This document shows, one piece after another, positions 44,865 to 57,294 of a stretch of DNA of 64,000 nucleotides. A program made the translations under genes and the position numbers. A model generated the notes under the pieces. It searched no databases. It was given only the letters and a program-made list of their open reading frames with translations, and was not told where the DNA came from. Position 1 is the first letter of the stretch. Each line of letters starts with the position of its first letter. Source of the DNA: Cladorrhinum sp. PSN259 (Eukaryota > Ascomycota > Sordariomycetes > Sordariales > Podosporaceae); assembly GCA_033725935.1 (NCBI GenBank), contig MU867090.1, forward strand, positions 186,001-250,000. Reading direction: 5' to 3'.

Positions 44865-46167
44865 GCTAGCTTTTGTTGTGTTTTTTTAGATGGAAGTAAA
44901 GGTCTGAGTAATCACGAGTTTAAAACCATTGTGGTTCTTTTACGGAAGAGGAGTTGCTGATGCGCTTGACGGAGAAAAGGAGAACGATGGCGGTTTACGA
45001 GGTCTTTATAGACGAATCCAGAAGCTACCAAATTTATACACGTACTGTTCAGCTCTCCACTGATTGTGACCCAAACATCATCGTCGACAACTGTCTTCTA
45101 TACACTTACTGCTCTGTTGGTTCCCGTGTGACAACTTTCAGTCTGCAAGACACCAGATTTATCCGTCGAGCTCGTTTCGAGCAAAGCTGAAGCTCAAGAA
45201 CAGACTTTATATGTGAGTCCTAAAATTGGGTCGAGATATTTTCATCCCCCGCTTGTTTTTTCTCTACTTTCAGCTCTTCGCTAACCCCTGACTATTCCCA
45301 ATTTATTGCCGCCGAGTGAACGATGGTCTCGACCCTCCCAGGAACATACCATAGTACTCGCGATGGCGCTAGCGATGCTCGGCTCCAGCGGCACAAAGGC
45401 ACCGGGTCGAGGACACTTGAGCGCAATAAAATGTGCTAAATTCCCCATGACCCAAGGGTTGAACCAAGAAGCATGAGCCAGATAAGTCAGTACAAGTTTG
45501 ATATAACCCAATTACCAATAAAACAAGATTTTTCTGTGGCTGGCACAAAAAAAATATAGTATGCATGGATGTATATAGTTTTCGAAGTAGAAATAGTTCG
45601 TCCTTCGACCAAGTCATTATTCCATTGCAGAGGATAAGAAGGGAGTTGAGTGTTCGTTTCACATCATTAGCATTTATCTTACTACATAATTATGTTTCTG
45701 TATCGCAAGAAAAACCGTGCAGGCTAGTCCATAAACCCTACTTTTGAGTCCCCAACCAACCAACCTATAGAAAACATAAACAAAGCAGAGAAAGAAAATT
45801 CGTTATCTCCAGGAAATAAAAAAAAACCCTTTGTTCAAATTTCTGAATCCAAAAGAGGCCAATCATCACTCTGCCCGTCATAGATTCTTCCCACCAAGCG
45901 TAACTTACATCCGAGAAAAGTCTTTTTGAACGGTGTCAAGAAAAAAGGAAAAAAAAAGAAAAAAAGAACGAATGGAAAGTACGCTTCCCGCCAAACGTGA
46001 CGCATATATAAGAAGTAATTCCCTGGACCCGGGTACTAAGAGAGTCGACAAAGGAAAAGGGAAGAAAAGAAAAAAGAATTTCTGCAAAGATGGGATCTCA
46101 GCAGAGTAGGTGTCAGAAGGGAACAAAGAAAAGAAAAAGAAAAGAAAGGAATATAGGGGGGAAAACA
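44865..46167. other. intergenic, no supported gene
   Basis: Only short frames. Several A-rich runs lie near 45940-46150, which probably include the 3' end of the dehydrogenase gene. Confidence 0.45.
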
Positions 46168-47368
46168 TCACACAAACACCGACCCAGTCACTCTTGTAAA
46201 CTCCGCAACGGTATGTAACCACAACCTCCTGACCATATCCTTCTCCCTCAGCTCCTTCAACACCATTGGCGCGGTGCCCCAATTCCCGCTTTCATACCCA
46301 CCTTCACACCCCTTAGGACCAACCAAGTAAACACCGCTGCCTTCCAACCCGTCTGTCCCTCGCGCTACGCTAATCCACTCCGCTTCGTCTTCGGATTCGA
46401 TCCCAACGCCAGCTGTTAACCTTACGTCACCACCCTTCTTGGCTGGGTACCGGGCGCTGGTGGCGACGAAGAGCTGCCGTTCACCTGCTTCGATGATGGG
46501 AATTGGGTTCACTGGAGGTTGGGGTTGCTGTTGTGGTTGAGACGACAGGACAGGCTTGAAAAACACGGAGCGGACGAGATCGAGTGGTGAGCTTTTCATT
46601 GAAGACTTTTTTATTGACTTTGTCGGGGTGGTGGTTGTGGCGCTGGTTGCTGGTGTGAATGGTGATGGGAAAGAGTGAATGAAGGTTACGTCTGGCGCTT
46701 CCAGCGCCAAAGACTCAAGTGCCAGCGTCATGATTGCTGAGGATTGCTGTGTGAGCAGTGGTTTGGGACCCGAGGGAATGTTCTGGGGCTGGATTAAAGT
46801 CGAGGCTGACGTCTTTGGGTCTGAAGATCGGTTGTTGAAGACTGTGACTACACGACGGAGGGATGTGGCGCGCTGGAGGAGGGGCAGCAGATTAGAGATG
46901 AAGCGGATGCGGGAGTAGTAGGTGACTGCCGTTGGGTAGTAGAGTGATTCGCTTGTGTCTGCGAGGGCTTATTAGACCGGATGAGGCACATAGGTATCTA
47001 GACTTTCTGAGGGTAGTACCTATCCCTGTCACGGTGGTTCCTGTGGTTAGAAAGAGGAGGTTAATCAGGGACTCCCTTGATTGGATGTCACGACAGACAT
47101 TGTCGACATTGGCGAGCAGGGAGACATCAGCCTGAATGAAGTGATATCGCCCACCAGGGTTCAAGGACTTGAGCTCGATCGTGATTCGTGCAGCTGCTTC
47201 CTCTGACCTCCCGATAAAGTAGATTCGTGGCTGAACTGCGTGCTTGGCAAGCTCTTTCATGGTGGCCTCTCCAATACCGCTAGTTCCGCCTACGAAGATG
47301 GCAACCAGGCCCGGTGCTAGCGTGTTGATGCGCACATTGGAAGATTGCATTTGCTGAAGAGAGACCAT
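46168..47368 (-). CDS. atypical short-chain dehydrogenase/reductase
   Basis: Two exons, 47368-47020 and 46958-46168, give 379 residues. The intron (46959-47019) has GTACTA, a TCTAAT branch and GCAG, in phase 1. A Rossmann cofactor motif FVGGTSGIGE lies at residues 26-34, followed by RIYFIGRSEEAAARI, DVSLLANVD and NLLFLTTGT. The canonical catalytic YxxxK is not visible: the corresponding stretch reads LYYPTAVTYYSRIRFISNLL. Such divergent fungal members often sit beside polyketide or hybrid synthase genes. It diverges from the HR-PKS across about 1.9 kb, so co-regulation is plausible. I chose the ATG at 47368 because upstream residues are non-conserved; an upstream in-frame ATG at 47500 is the alternative. 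Confidence 0.82.
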
Positions 47369-49314
47369 CTTGGGCTGATTCGGGAAATTTGTGGCTTCCA
47401 GCAAGGGAGGGGGACGGTGCCTGTTGGGCTGAGATGTCGGTCCGAGAAGAATACTGGTGTGTGTTTGAAGATGAAAGAGGGATGACTGGGCGCTGAACAT
47501 AAGGGGAGGCCCCTCTTGATGTTAACCTCACCTGGGCCCAAGAGTATTTGTCAACCGCACTTCCCCCTTCGAAAAAAACAAACCAGATGATACTGCATTC
47601 GCATCATGCAATGTATTCCTTCTCCCGACGGCCGGGATGGGTCTGTGGTGTAAAGTCATCGGTCAATCATTTCCTCTTTCAGCGCGATCCCCTTTATGAC
47701 CAACGGGTCGGCGACCATTGCGCCGGGTAGTCCCCGCCAACCCGCCGCTCCAGGTTCCGCGATTCCCTCGGGCGGGTCGATAGCCGACAGCCACTTGAGA
47801 TTAGCTCAGTGCTTATCCGAAAGGAATGCATTTGGATCCTAGCTACCCAATGGCATATTGTTTGAAAGAGTGCGCATTCCGCAGGTGCAGCAGTTCATGA
47901 TCCCGTCTGGGTGACATGTCAGTTTTGGACGCCTTTTTCGACCGTGCTCCCGGTCATGACCTCCGGCACTAAAGTCTAAGCCACCGACCCGGCAGTTGTC
48001 TGATCCGCTCGGCCTCTTTCGATGGGGGAGTCCAGATTGGTCGGGGACGGCCATCGAGGTTGGAGATCGACAAAGCCATTGCTGCACGACAGTGCCAGTG
48101 ATCACAACGGCTCTTGCATTTTGCGATCGTCTCAATTGCTGGCGCTTGTCCATTGGTACAGATCCGGAGCCTCACAGATGATCGACACCTGCCCGGTTTC
48201 GGTGCTGGATGCAATGTTTCAGTCTCCAACAAACAAACTGCAGCTGATGTATACCAGGCTGCCGCTTGCTGCAACACAGAAAAAGAAAAAAGTCTAAACC
48301 CAACACGATCAGCTGTGCCGTGTGGGGGTTAGCTGTGGATCCCTTTCGGAGTATTTCACGGCGGGGTCCTCCCTCATCGCACCCGGGGCCACCTCGGGGC
48401 TATCGTCAACTAGCACCCGTGGGATGTCGTTGAGATCACAGGATTGAAAAGCGTTTACTTCACATTATCTGTCACGTCACTTATGTTGAAATTGAAATTG
48501 TGAAAAAAGGGAGAAACTGTTATTAGCCATTGTAAATATTTCTTGCGCACAGACCCCACAATCCCAGGAAGTGGATCTGTGGGGCGATCATTGACAGCTT
48601 GCCAAGCCGCTTGTGCCCGTTTGCTGTCAAATTGGGAAACACCTCACTGTGTGTGTCTTGGGCCCTGTCTCGGATTGTTTCTGTCCTGACACACTGAAAA
48701 AACTAATTGACATGAAAAGAAACAAATTCGGTTCGAGAAACATTACTTTTCCTGGTTTTCCAAACTATATCGTTACTCATAAATATCAAACTGATATCAC
48801 ATCAGCACAGGGCGATGCAACCCTCAATCGGCCAAATTTCTTGACTCGGAGTAAACTCACACACACACTCGGAGTTTCTTACTCCCTTTCCCCCTCACAA
48901 CTCACAATATTGGGGAATTCCCATCATCCAAACCCACACTTTCATCACACCGTATGTTAATGAGTCCCTCATGGAGGGTAGCAACCAAACAATATTGAGC
49001 CATCCGCGGCACCTTCCGGGCCGCCTTCGTGTTCCACTTGCCATGCGGTGTTCCTCGTGCCTGAGTGAGAATTGCCATTATATAGAACACCAACCTCGTT
49101 GTCATCTGGAAAGAAGGTCCTCACGAGATCATCATCATACTGACACAGAGACCAACCGTTGTGTTACTCTGTTACTTGTACATACACCCACCGATTTACC
49201 ACCTGCATACACTACTGTACAACGCTGCAGGTACATAGTACATACCCACATACTTAATACTCTTTTCATCCAAGACATCGAACCGTCAGAGACATCTTGT
49301 AATCGCAGGCCAAA
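47369..49314. promoter_or_regulatory. divergent upstream region between SDR and PKS
   Basis: The 1.9 kb between the two divergent starts contains only short frames without support. I could not identify a specific operator. The length and orientation fit a shared promoter region for a small biosynthetic locus. Confidence 0.35.
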
Positions 49315-52300
49315 ATGGAGGCCCAGACCCCGATTGCAATCATCGGCATGAGCTGCCGCTTTGCCGGAGACGTCGACAGCCCCGAGAAGCTGTGGGATCT
49401 TCTGGCAGAGGGCCGCAGCGCCTGGTCCGAGATCCCAAAGGACCGATTCAACATTGATGGATTCCATCACCCCAACTCTGAGAAGTTGAATGGCGTAAGC
49501 TTTTGATATGATAAGCACGAACATGAGATACCAGAGGTGCTAACACCACTTGTCAGACAAACGTATTGGGAGGACACTTTCTTAACGAAGATGTTGGATT
49601 GTTTGATGCCCAGTTCTTCAACCTCCCAGCAGAGACAGCAGCAGTAAGTCACTGTATTACTTCAAGTCTTTCCCCACAAGTCTGGCTGACAGTTCACAGG
49701 CTCTTGACCCCCAGTTCAGACTTCAACTTGAGTCTACATACGAAGCCCTTGAGAGTGCCGGACTCACTCTGCAAGATGTGGCTGGGTCAAGCACCTCTGT
49801 GTTTGCTGGCTCCTTTTTCCGAGACTACCATGAAAGTCTCATCAGAGACCCAGATGCGCTGCCTCGGTTCCTCCTGATAGGAACAGGGGCGGCAATGGCT
49901 TCAAACCGTCTTTCACACTTCTTTGATCTGAGAGGGCCCAGCATGTCGGTTGATACTGGGTGCTCCACCACGCTCACAGCGCTTCATCAAGGATGCCAGA
50001 GTCTCCGGACCGGTGAGTCCAACATGTCTATTGTTGGAGGCACAAACATCATGTTCAACCCAGACATGTTTATGACCATGTCTTCAATGACACTCCTTGG
50101 TAAAGATGGTAAATCCTTTGCTTTTGATGGCCGAGCGAACGGATATGGCCGTGGTGAAGGGTCGGCCACGGTGATTCTCAAGAGGCTGGACGATGCGATT
50201 CGAGACGGTGACCCCATTCGAGCCATCATTCGAGATACCGGCGTCAACCAGGATGGCAAGACCGAGACCATTACCACACCAAGCGGCGAGGCACAAGAGG
50301 CTCTCATTCGTTCTTGTTACCAGAGAGCGGGTCTCGACCCAGCACAGACCACATATTTCGAGGCACACGGTACAGGCACTCGCACGGGCGACCCCATCGA
50401 GGCCCGCGCAATTGCATCTGTGTTCAAGGACGGCAGGAGCAGCCAAGAGCCACTCAGAATCGGGTCAGTAAAAACCAACATTGGACACACCGAAACGGCG
50501 AGCGGAGTCGCTGCAATTATCAAGGTGGCATTGGCGTTAGAAAAAGGCCAAATTCCACCCAGCATCAACTTTAAGAAACCCAACGACAAGCTGCACCTTC
50601 AAGAGTGGAAGCTAAAGGTTCCCACCAGCCTCGAGTCCTGGGATGGTAGGGGAGGAATCCGTCGCGCTTCCATCAATAATTTTGGTTACGGCGGATCCAA
50701 CGCTCACGTTATTATGGAGAACTTGGATTCTTTCATCGCAGCCCAAGCATTGAGCTCCAGTAGGACTTCATCCTCGTTGGCAAATGCTATCACCAACGGC
50801 CATACCAACGGTAATTCCAACAATATCGACAATCGCTCAAGGCGCAGCAGCGACGCCGTCGACTTCACCCGATCGCGCGTCTTCTTCTTGAGCGGGAAGG
50901 ACGAGAGAGCAACCAACAAGATGAGGGTCAGGCTGAAAGACCACCTGCTCAACATCAAGGTCGACGATGAGAACACTTATCTCGACAATCTCGCCTGGAC
51001 GCTTGGGGCCCGCAGGTCGCGGTTTTCCTGGTTGGCGACGTTCGCTGGGCACTCCATCGCGTCGCTCGTCAAAGCACTTGATTCCGGCAAGGTCAAGGCT
51101 ACCAAGACCGACAAGTCCAGCGCAGCCCCTAGGCTCGGGTTTGTATACACAGGCCAAGGCGCCCAGTGGTGGGCAATGGGCCGCGAGCTCATCGATATTT
51201 ACCCCGTGTTCAAAGCGACGCTCCTCGACTGCGACAACCACCTAAAGAAACTGGGAGCAAAATGGAGCATGATAGGTAGGATCACTAATCTCATTGCGTA
51301 CCATGAATCATTACTAACAAATGTCACCTTTACAGAGGAGCTGAACCGCGATGAAACCACCTCCAGAGTCCAACAGCTCGAGTACAGCGTCTCGGTATGT
51401 GCCGCCGTCCAGATCGCTCTCACTGAGTTACTGCGAGCGTGGGGTATTACACCAACTGCCGTGACCAGTCACTCTAGTGGAGAGATTGCCGCTGCGTATG
51501 CTGCCGGCGCCCTCGATCTCGAGTCCGCGATGGCGATTGCTTACGCTCGCGGAGGAACCCGCTCTGGCTCTTCAGGCCAATCTTCACAGAAAGGCGGTAT
51601 GATGGCTGTTGGTCTCGGCATCAAGGATGCCAACAAGTACCTTTCCCGTGTGACCAGAGGCAAGGTCGTCGTTGCCTGCGAGAACAGCCCCACCAGCATT
51701 ACTCTCTCCGGTGACGTCTGCGGTCTTGATGAGCTGGAGCCTCTTCTCAAGAAAGACAACATCTTTGCTCGCCGCCTTATCGTTGACACTGCTTGGCATT
51801 CTCATCACATGGAGGCAGTCGCTGGTGCCTATTACGCCGCGATGGACAAGAGAGTTCGTCCAGCACAGCCTCAGCTCAACTACATCTTCTCCTCTCCGTC
51901 GACGGGTGGGCGGGTTGATGATGCCACCGAGATCGGACAACCAGCCTACTGGGTCCGCAGCTTGGTTGGTCGGGTTCAATTCGTGGACGCATTTCGCAAC
52001 ATGTGCTTTGAGTCGGCTGGCAGTGAGCCGACTGTCGACATGGTTATTGAGGTCGGGCCGCATGCAGCTCTCAAAGGCCCCATTCAGGACATCATGGCTC
52101 TCCCAGAATTCAAGGGCCACGACATCTCATATGGCAGTTGTCTGGTTCGGAAACAGAATGCGGTAGACACCATGCATTCGTTGATTGGCGAGCTCATGCA
52201 GAAAGGATATCCGGTGAATCTTATGCCCATCAATTTCCCTTATGGCAGAGGAGAGGAGGTCAAGGTTCTTCCTGACCTTCCTAAATACCCCTGGAACCAT

Positions 52301-55300
52301 GAGATTCGACACTGGATTGAGCCCCGATTCAACAAGGCCCTTCGAAACCGCACAGCGCCGCCACACGATCTTCTTGGGTCTCTCGTGCTTGGCACTGATC
52401 TCAACGCGCCAACCTGGAGGAACATCATTCGTCTTAACGACATTCCTTGGGTTCGCGATCACGTCGTTCAAAACACAATCCTCTATCCTGCCGCTGGATA
52501 TCTGGCCATGGCTATTGAGGCGGTGTCTTGGGCCGATTCACAGCAAAAGGCAAAGGGTCACATCCAGGGTTATGCATTGCGCGACGTGGATATCTCCAAC
52601 GGACTTGTGGTTCCCGATACAACAGAGGGAATCGAAGTACAGCTCTCGCTTTGCCCCTGCGATCCCAAGGTACTCGATACCATAGGATGGATGGAGTTCA
52701 AGGTCCAGTCGGTCACATCTGACAACAAGTGGACTGATCATTGCAAGGGCTTGATCAAAGTTGAATACTCATCAGCCTGTCATGTTGTCAATGACGATAA
52801 GAAGCATGTCGTACCCGAAGCCCTCTGCGAGAATACCTACCGCACTCGTACCGACCCCAAGGATATTTATTCTGGGCTTCAGTCCAGCGGTATCTGCCAC
52901 GGGCCAATCTTCCGCAACATCAAGTCAATCCGTTCAAAGTTCTGGACCATGGAATCCGTTACCTCGTTCACAATCGCCGATTCTCAGGCAACGATGCCCA
53001 AGAACCACCAACAACCCCACATTGTGCACCCGACGACCCTTGACTCGGTGTTCCAGGCCGCATACACTGCTATTCCTGGAGCGGGTAGACTCCTCAGTGA
53101 GCCCAAGGTGCCCAGAACCATTGGCAAGATGTTCATTGCACATGACATCAGCGCGAAGCCTGGCGATGAGCTGAAGGCCTTCGCAGCCCTGAAAGGATTT
53201 GACCCTCAGACCATGAGAACAAAGTTGACAGTGGTAGATCCCAAGCGACACGGCGCTCCAAATTTTCCAGTCATCACTATTGATGGATTTGTGTTCCAGT
53301 CCATTGGTGGCAACGCACTCGCCGCCGGTCAACAAGAGCAGTCATGGGAACAAGATAAGTTCACTCTCGCCAAGTGGGCCCCGGATATCACCTTCATGAA
53401 CAAGGCATATCTCAAGAAGCAACTGGGAAGCGAGATTCCAGCAAACGAAGCTGACATCCTGATGGAACTTCGTCAGGCCTGTCTCTACTATATATATGAC
53501 GCACTTTCTGAGCTCACGCCGTCCGATATTAGGGGGTTGGAATGGCACCACACAAAGTTCTACATCTGGATGCAGGTCCAAGTCGCTCTTGCCAGCGCCA
53601 ACGAGCTCGCACCAAACAGCAGTGACTGGGTCAATGCCACTCTTAAGCAGAAGATGGCCCTTCTTAGCAAGGTCGAGTCTCAGAGCATAAACGGCGAGAT
53701 GGTCTGCAGGCTGGGACGATCCATGGTGTCAATCCTCAGAGGCGAAATCACGCCGCTAGAGGTGATGATGGAGGATGGCTTGTTGGATAAGTATTACCTC
53801 GAGGGTCTCAAGTGGGGACGGGCCAATGCAAAATTGGGCGAGCTCGTAAAGCTCTACGCGCACAAGAACCCGCGCGCCAAAGTGCTCGAGATCGGCGCAG
53901 GAACCGGAGGCGCAACGAGTCACATCTTAAAGGGGTTGGGGACGAGCGAGGACGGGGAAAACCCCAGCGTTGGTTCTTACGACTATACTGACGTCTCGAC
54001 TGGATTCTTTGAGAGTGCCAAAGACAAGTTCCGGCAGTGGAAGGACGTGGTTCGGTACAAGAAGCTCAACATCGAGGAGGACCCGGTACTGCAAGGATTT
54101 GAAGAGGGCAGCTACGATGTCATCGTTGCTTGCCAGGTCTTGCATGCGACCAAGAACATGAGCAACACCATGGCAAATGTCCGGAGGCTGCTCAAGCCGG
54201 GCGGCAAGTTGTTCTTGATGGAGACGACCAAGGATCCGGTCGACCTCCAGTTCGTATTTGGATTTGTGCCCGGCTGGTGGCTCAGCGAGGAAGAGGAACG
54301 CAAGTTCAGTCCCAATTTGACGCTCGGCATGTGGGACAACGTCCTGCAGCGATCTGGCTTCCGCGGCGTCGAGGCCGAAGTACGCGATTGCGATGACGAT
54401 GAGCTCTACGCCTTTAGCGTCATCTCTACGACCGCTGCAACGCCTGCTCCAAAGTTCGACTCGGATATTGTCTTCGTCACGGCAACCCCTTCTACCCCTG
54501 AGACCTGGCTCAGTCAGCTCAAGGTCTCCATCGGCCTGCTTACATGGACCATCCCAACAGTCCATACATTAGACGATATTCCACCCGACGACAACAGGGT
54601 CTGCATCTTTATCGATGATCCTAAGAATCCCATCTTGTCAAGAGCCAACGCATCAGAATTTGAAGGGATCAAATCTCTCTGCACAAGGTCAAAGGGTCTG
54701 TTGTGGCTGACACAGGGGGGAGTAGACGAATGCCAGAAGCCACTCGCAAGTCTTGTACCCGGATTCCTCAGAACCCTTCGGCAGGAATACTCAGGGAAGC
54801 GTCTTGCTATGCTTGATCTTGACCCCTCCAAGTCACTTTGGTGTTTGGACACCGTCAAGTCCATTACTGAGGTCTTCAGGGGTCTCTTTGACAAGTCAAC
54901 AACCCACATCTTGGGTGACTTTGAGTATGCAGAGAGGGAGGGCGTGATTCGCATCCCAAGATATATCAAGGATTCGTCGCGCAATAAGGCAGTGTTCCAG
55001 CAATCTCCTACCAAGCCCACACCTGTACTGGAGCCTTTCATGCAGGAAGACCGACCACTCCGTCTGACGGTTGGTACCACCGGTCTGTTGGAGACTCTGG
55101 CGTTTGACGATGATCCCACTGCCTTGGAACCCTTGCCCGAAGACTTTGTTGAGATTGAACCCAAGGCGTTCGGTGTCAATTTCAGAGATGTCATGGTGGC
55201 CATGGGCCAGCTCAAGTCGTGGGTCATGGGCTACGACTGCGCCGGTGTCATCACCCGAGTCGGTCCAGCTGCTGCATCTCAGGGATACAAGACCGGAGAT

Positions 55301-57294
55301 CGCGTTTCTGTCTTACTCAGAGGCCACTATGCCAGTCGCGTCCGGATCCACTGGACCAGTGCGGTGCAGATTCCTGATAGCATGTCATTCGAAACTGCCG
55401 CTTCGCTCCCTACCCAATATGTCGCTGCCTATGTCTCGCTTTACGACAACGCCAAGCTGCAGAAAAATGAGACTGTTTTGATCCACTCTGGTACCGGTGG
55501 TGTTGGCCAGGCAGCCATCATGCTGGCCAAGAGGTTAGGCGCAGAAGTGTTTGTGACTGTCGGTTCAGAGGAGAAGAGAAACTTTGTGAAGCAACACTAC
55601 GGTATTCCCGACGATCACATCTTCTCAAGCAGGGATACCTCTTTTGCCCAAGGCATAATGGAGATGACGGACGGGAAGGGTGTTGATGTGGTGCTCAATT
55701 CGCTTGCTGGCGCTCTGCTGCAGGAGAGCTTCAAATGCTTGGCTCACTTTGGCCGCTTCGTGGAGCTGGGTAAGCGGGATCTGGAGCTCAATAACAGTCT
55801 GGCGATGGAGACCTTTACAAAGGCCGTGTCATTCTCTAGTGTGGATGTTATTGCGCTTGGGGAGTTGAAGCCCATGGCGGCCAACCGGATCCTGAAGGAT
55901 GTTGTCAAAATGGTTGCGGAACAGGAGATCAAAGCTGTGTTCCCCATTTCTGTTTATCCGTTGTCGGATGTGGAGAAGGCGTTCCGGCTAATGCAGGCCG
56001 GGAAGCACATGGGCAAGATCGTGTTGTCTGTTACGGGGCCCGATATGCTAGTTCCTGTTATGCCGCGGTCCAACGCAGCGAGGCTTCGTTCTGATGCTTC
56101 GTACCTTGTTGTTGGCGGATTTGGAGGAATTGGACGGTCGGTTTGCCACTGGCTGGCTGAGCATGGCGCGAGGAACTTGGTTGTTGTCTCGAGGAGTGCG
56201 GGTGCCAATGGCAAGGCGGATGAGCTCAAGCGTGAGCTCAAGGAAGCTGTCAAGCATGATGTGGAGGTCATGGGTATTGGTTGTGACATCTCGAACGAGG
56301 CTCAGCTGAGTCGGGCATTGGTTGCGCATGGGAGATCTGGGATGCATCCGATTAGGGGCATTATTCACGGTGGCATGGAGCTCAAGGTATGTTTCTGCTT
56401 CTCTGCGGGGGGTGTTGGTTAAAAGCATGCTAACAGGTTTGTTTCATACAGGACTCTGTGCTAGAGCACATGACGATCGACGACCACCAAACTGCCCTCG
56501 CACCCAAGGTTCAAGGTAGCTGGAACTTGCACCAGCTCTTTTCAGGAAAAGATGACCTCGACTTTTATATCACATTATCCTCCCTCGTTGGCATCATCGG
56601 CTACGCAAGCCAATCCAACTACGCAGCGGGAGGCAGCTTCCAAGATGCCCTCGCCCGCCACCGGGTTGAGAACGGCCTTCCCGGTGTATCCATTGATCTC
56701 GGCATTGTCAAGTCGGTGGGTTACTTGGCAGACGAAGACGAGTTCGCAAAGACAGTCGACTCTCTGCAGCGGCACGGTTTCATGGCCTTGAGCGAGGAGG
56801 ATGTCCTCTCCGCCATTGAGTCGGCGATTGCTACACCCTTCGCTGGTGCGCTTGCTCTCGGCATCAACACAGGTCCCAAGGCGCAGACTGATGATGACGC
56901 ACCTCTTTCGCGGGATGCGAGGTTCTCTGGACTACGATTCCAAAAGAAAGATCAGGAGAGCGCAAAGAAGCCTGTCGCTGCAGGGGGCACGAACGACTTG
57001 GCAGGCATGTTGGCCGCTGCATCTACAGCTCAAGAGGCTCAAGATGTAGTAGTCAAGGGGATAAGCAAGAAACTGACCGACATCTTTATGATTCCCGAGG
57101 ACGAGGTTGTGCCCTCGAAATCGTTGGCCGAGTTTGGGGTCGATTCGTTGGTTGCGGTGGAGTTGAGGAACATGTTGGCCATGAAGGCTGGCGCGGAGCT
57201 GTCCATCTTTGATATCATGCAGAGTGTTTCTATTACTTCGTTGGCGAGGACTGTGGTAGAGAAGAGTTCTTTTGTAGAGTCTTGGAGGGTTTGA
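49315..57294 (+). CDS. highly reducing polyketide synthase (KS-AT-DH-cMT-ER-KR-ACP)
   Basis: Five exons, 49315-49494, 49557-49643, 49700-51275, 51336-56386 and 56452-57294, give 2,578 residues. KS: VDTGCSTTL Cys177, EAHGTGT His312, NIGHTE His352. AT: SHSSGE with Ser661, where the usual GHSxG has a Ser in the first position. DH: DHVVQNTILYP His990 and TTLDS Asp1184. C-methyltransferase: LEIGAGTGG at 1465-1473. ER: HSGTGGVGQAAI at 1998. KR: GGFGGIGRS at about 2208, with catalytic YAAGG Tyr2355. ACP: GVDSLVAVEL Ser2530. No thioesterase or reductase domain follows, so the product must be released by a partner. Introns are 55-66 nt; the third (51276-51335) is exactly 60 nt, has no stop and lies in AT. 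All domains look functional. The polyketide product cannot be named from sequence. Confidence 0.95.

Noticed and set aside
47820..47880. tRNA-like stretch (GATTAGCTCAGTGC)
   Set aside because: Only a D-arm-like piece is present; no acceptor stem or T-arm consensus could be found.
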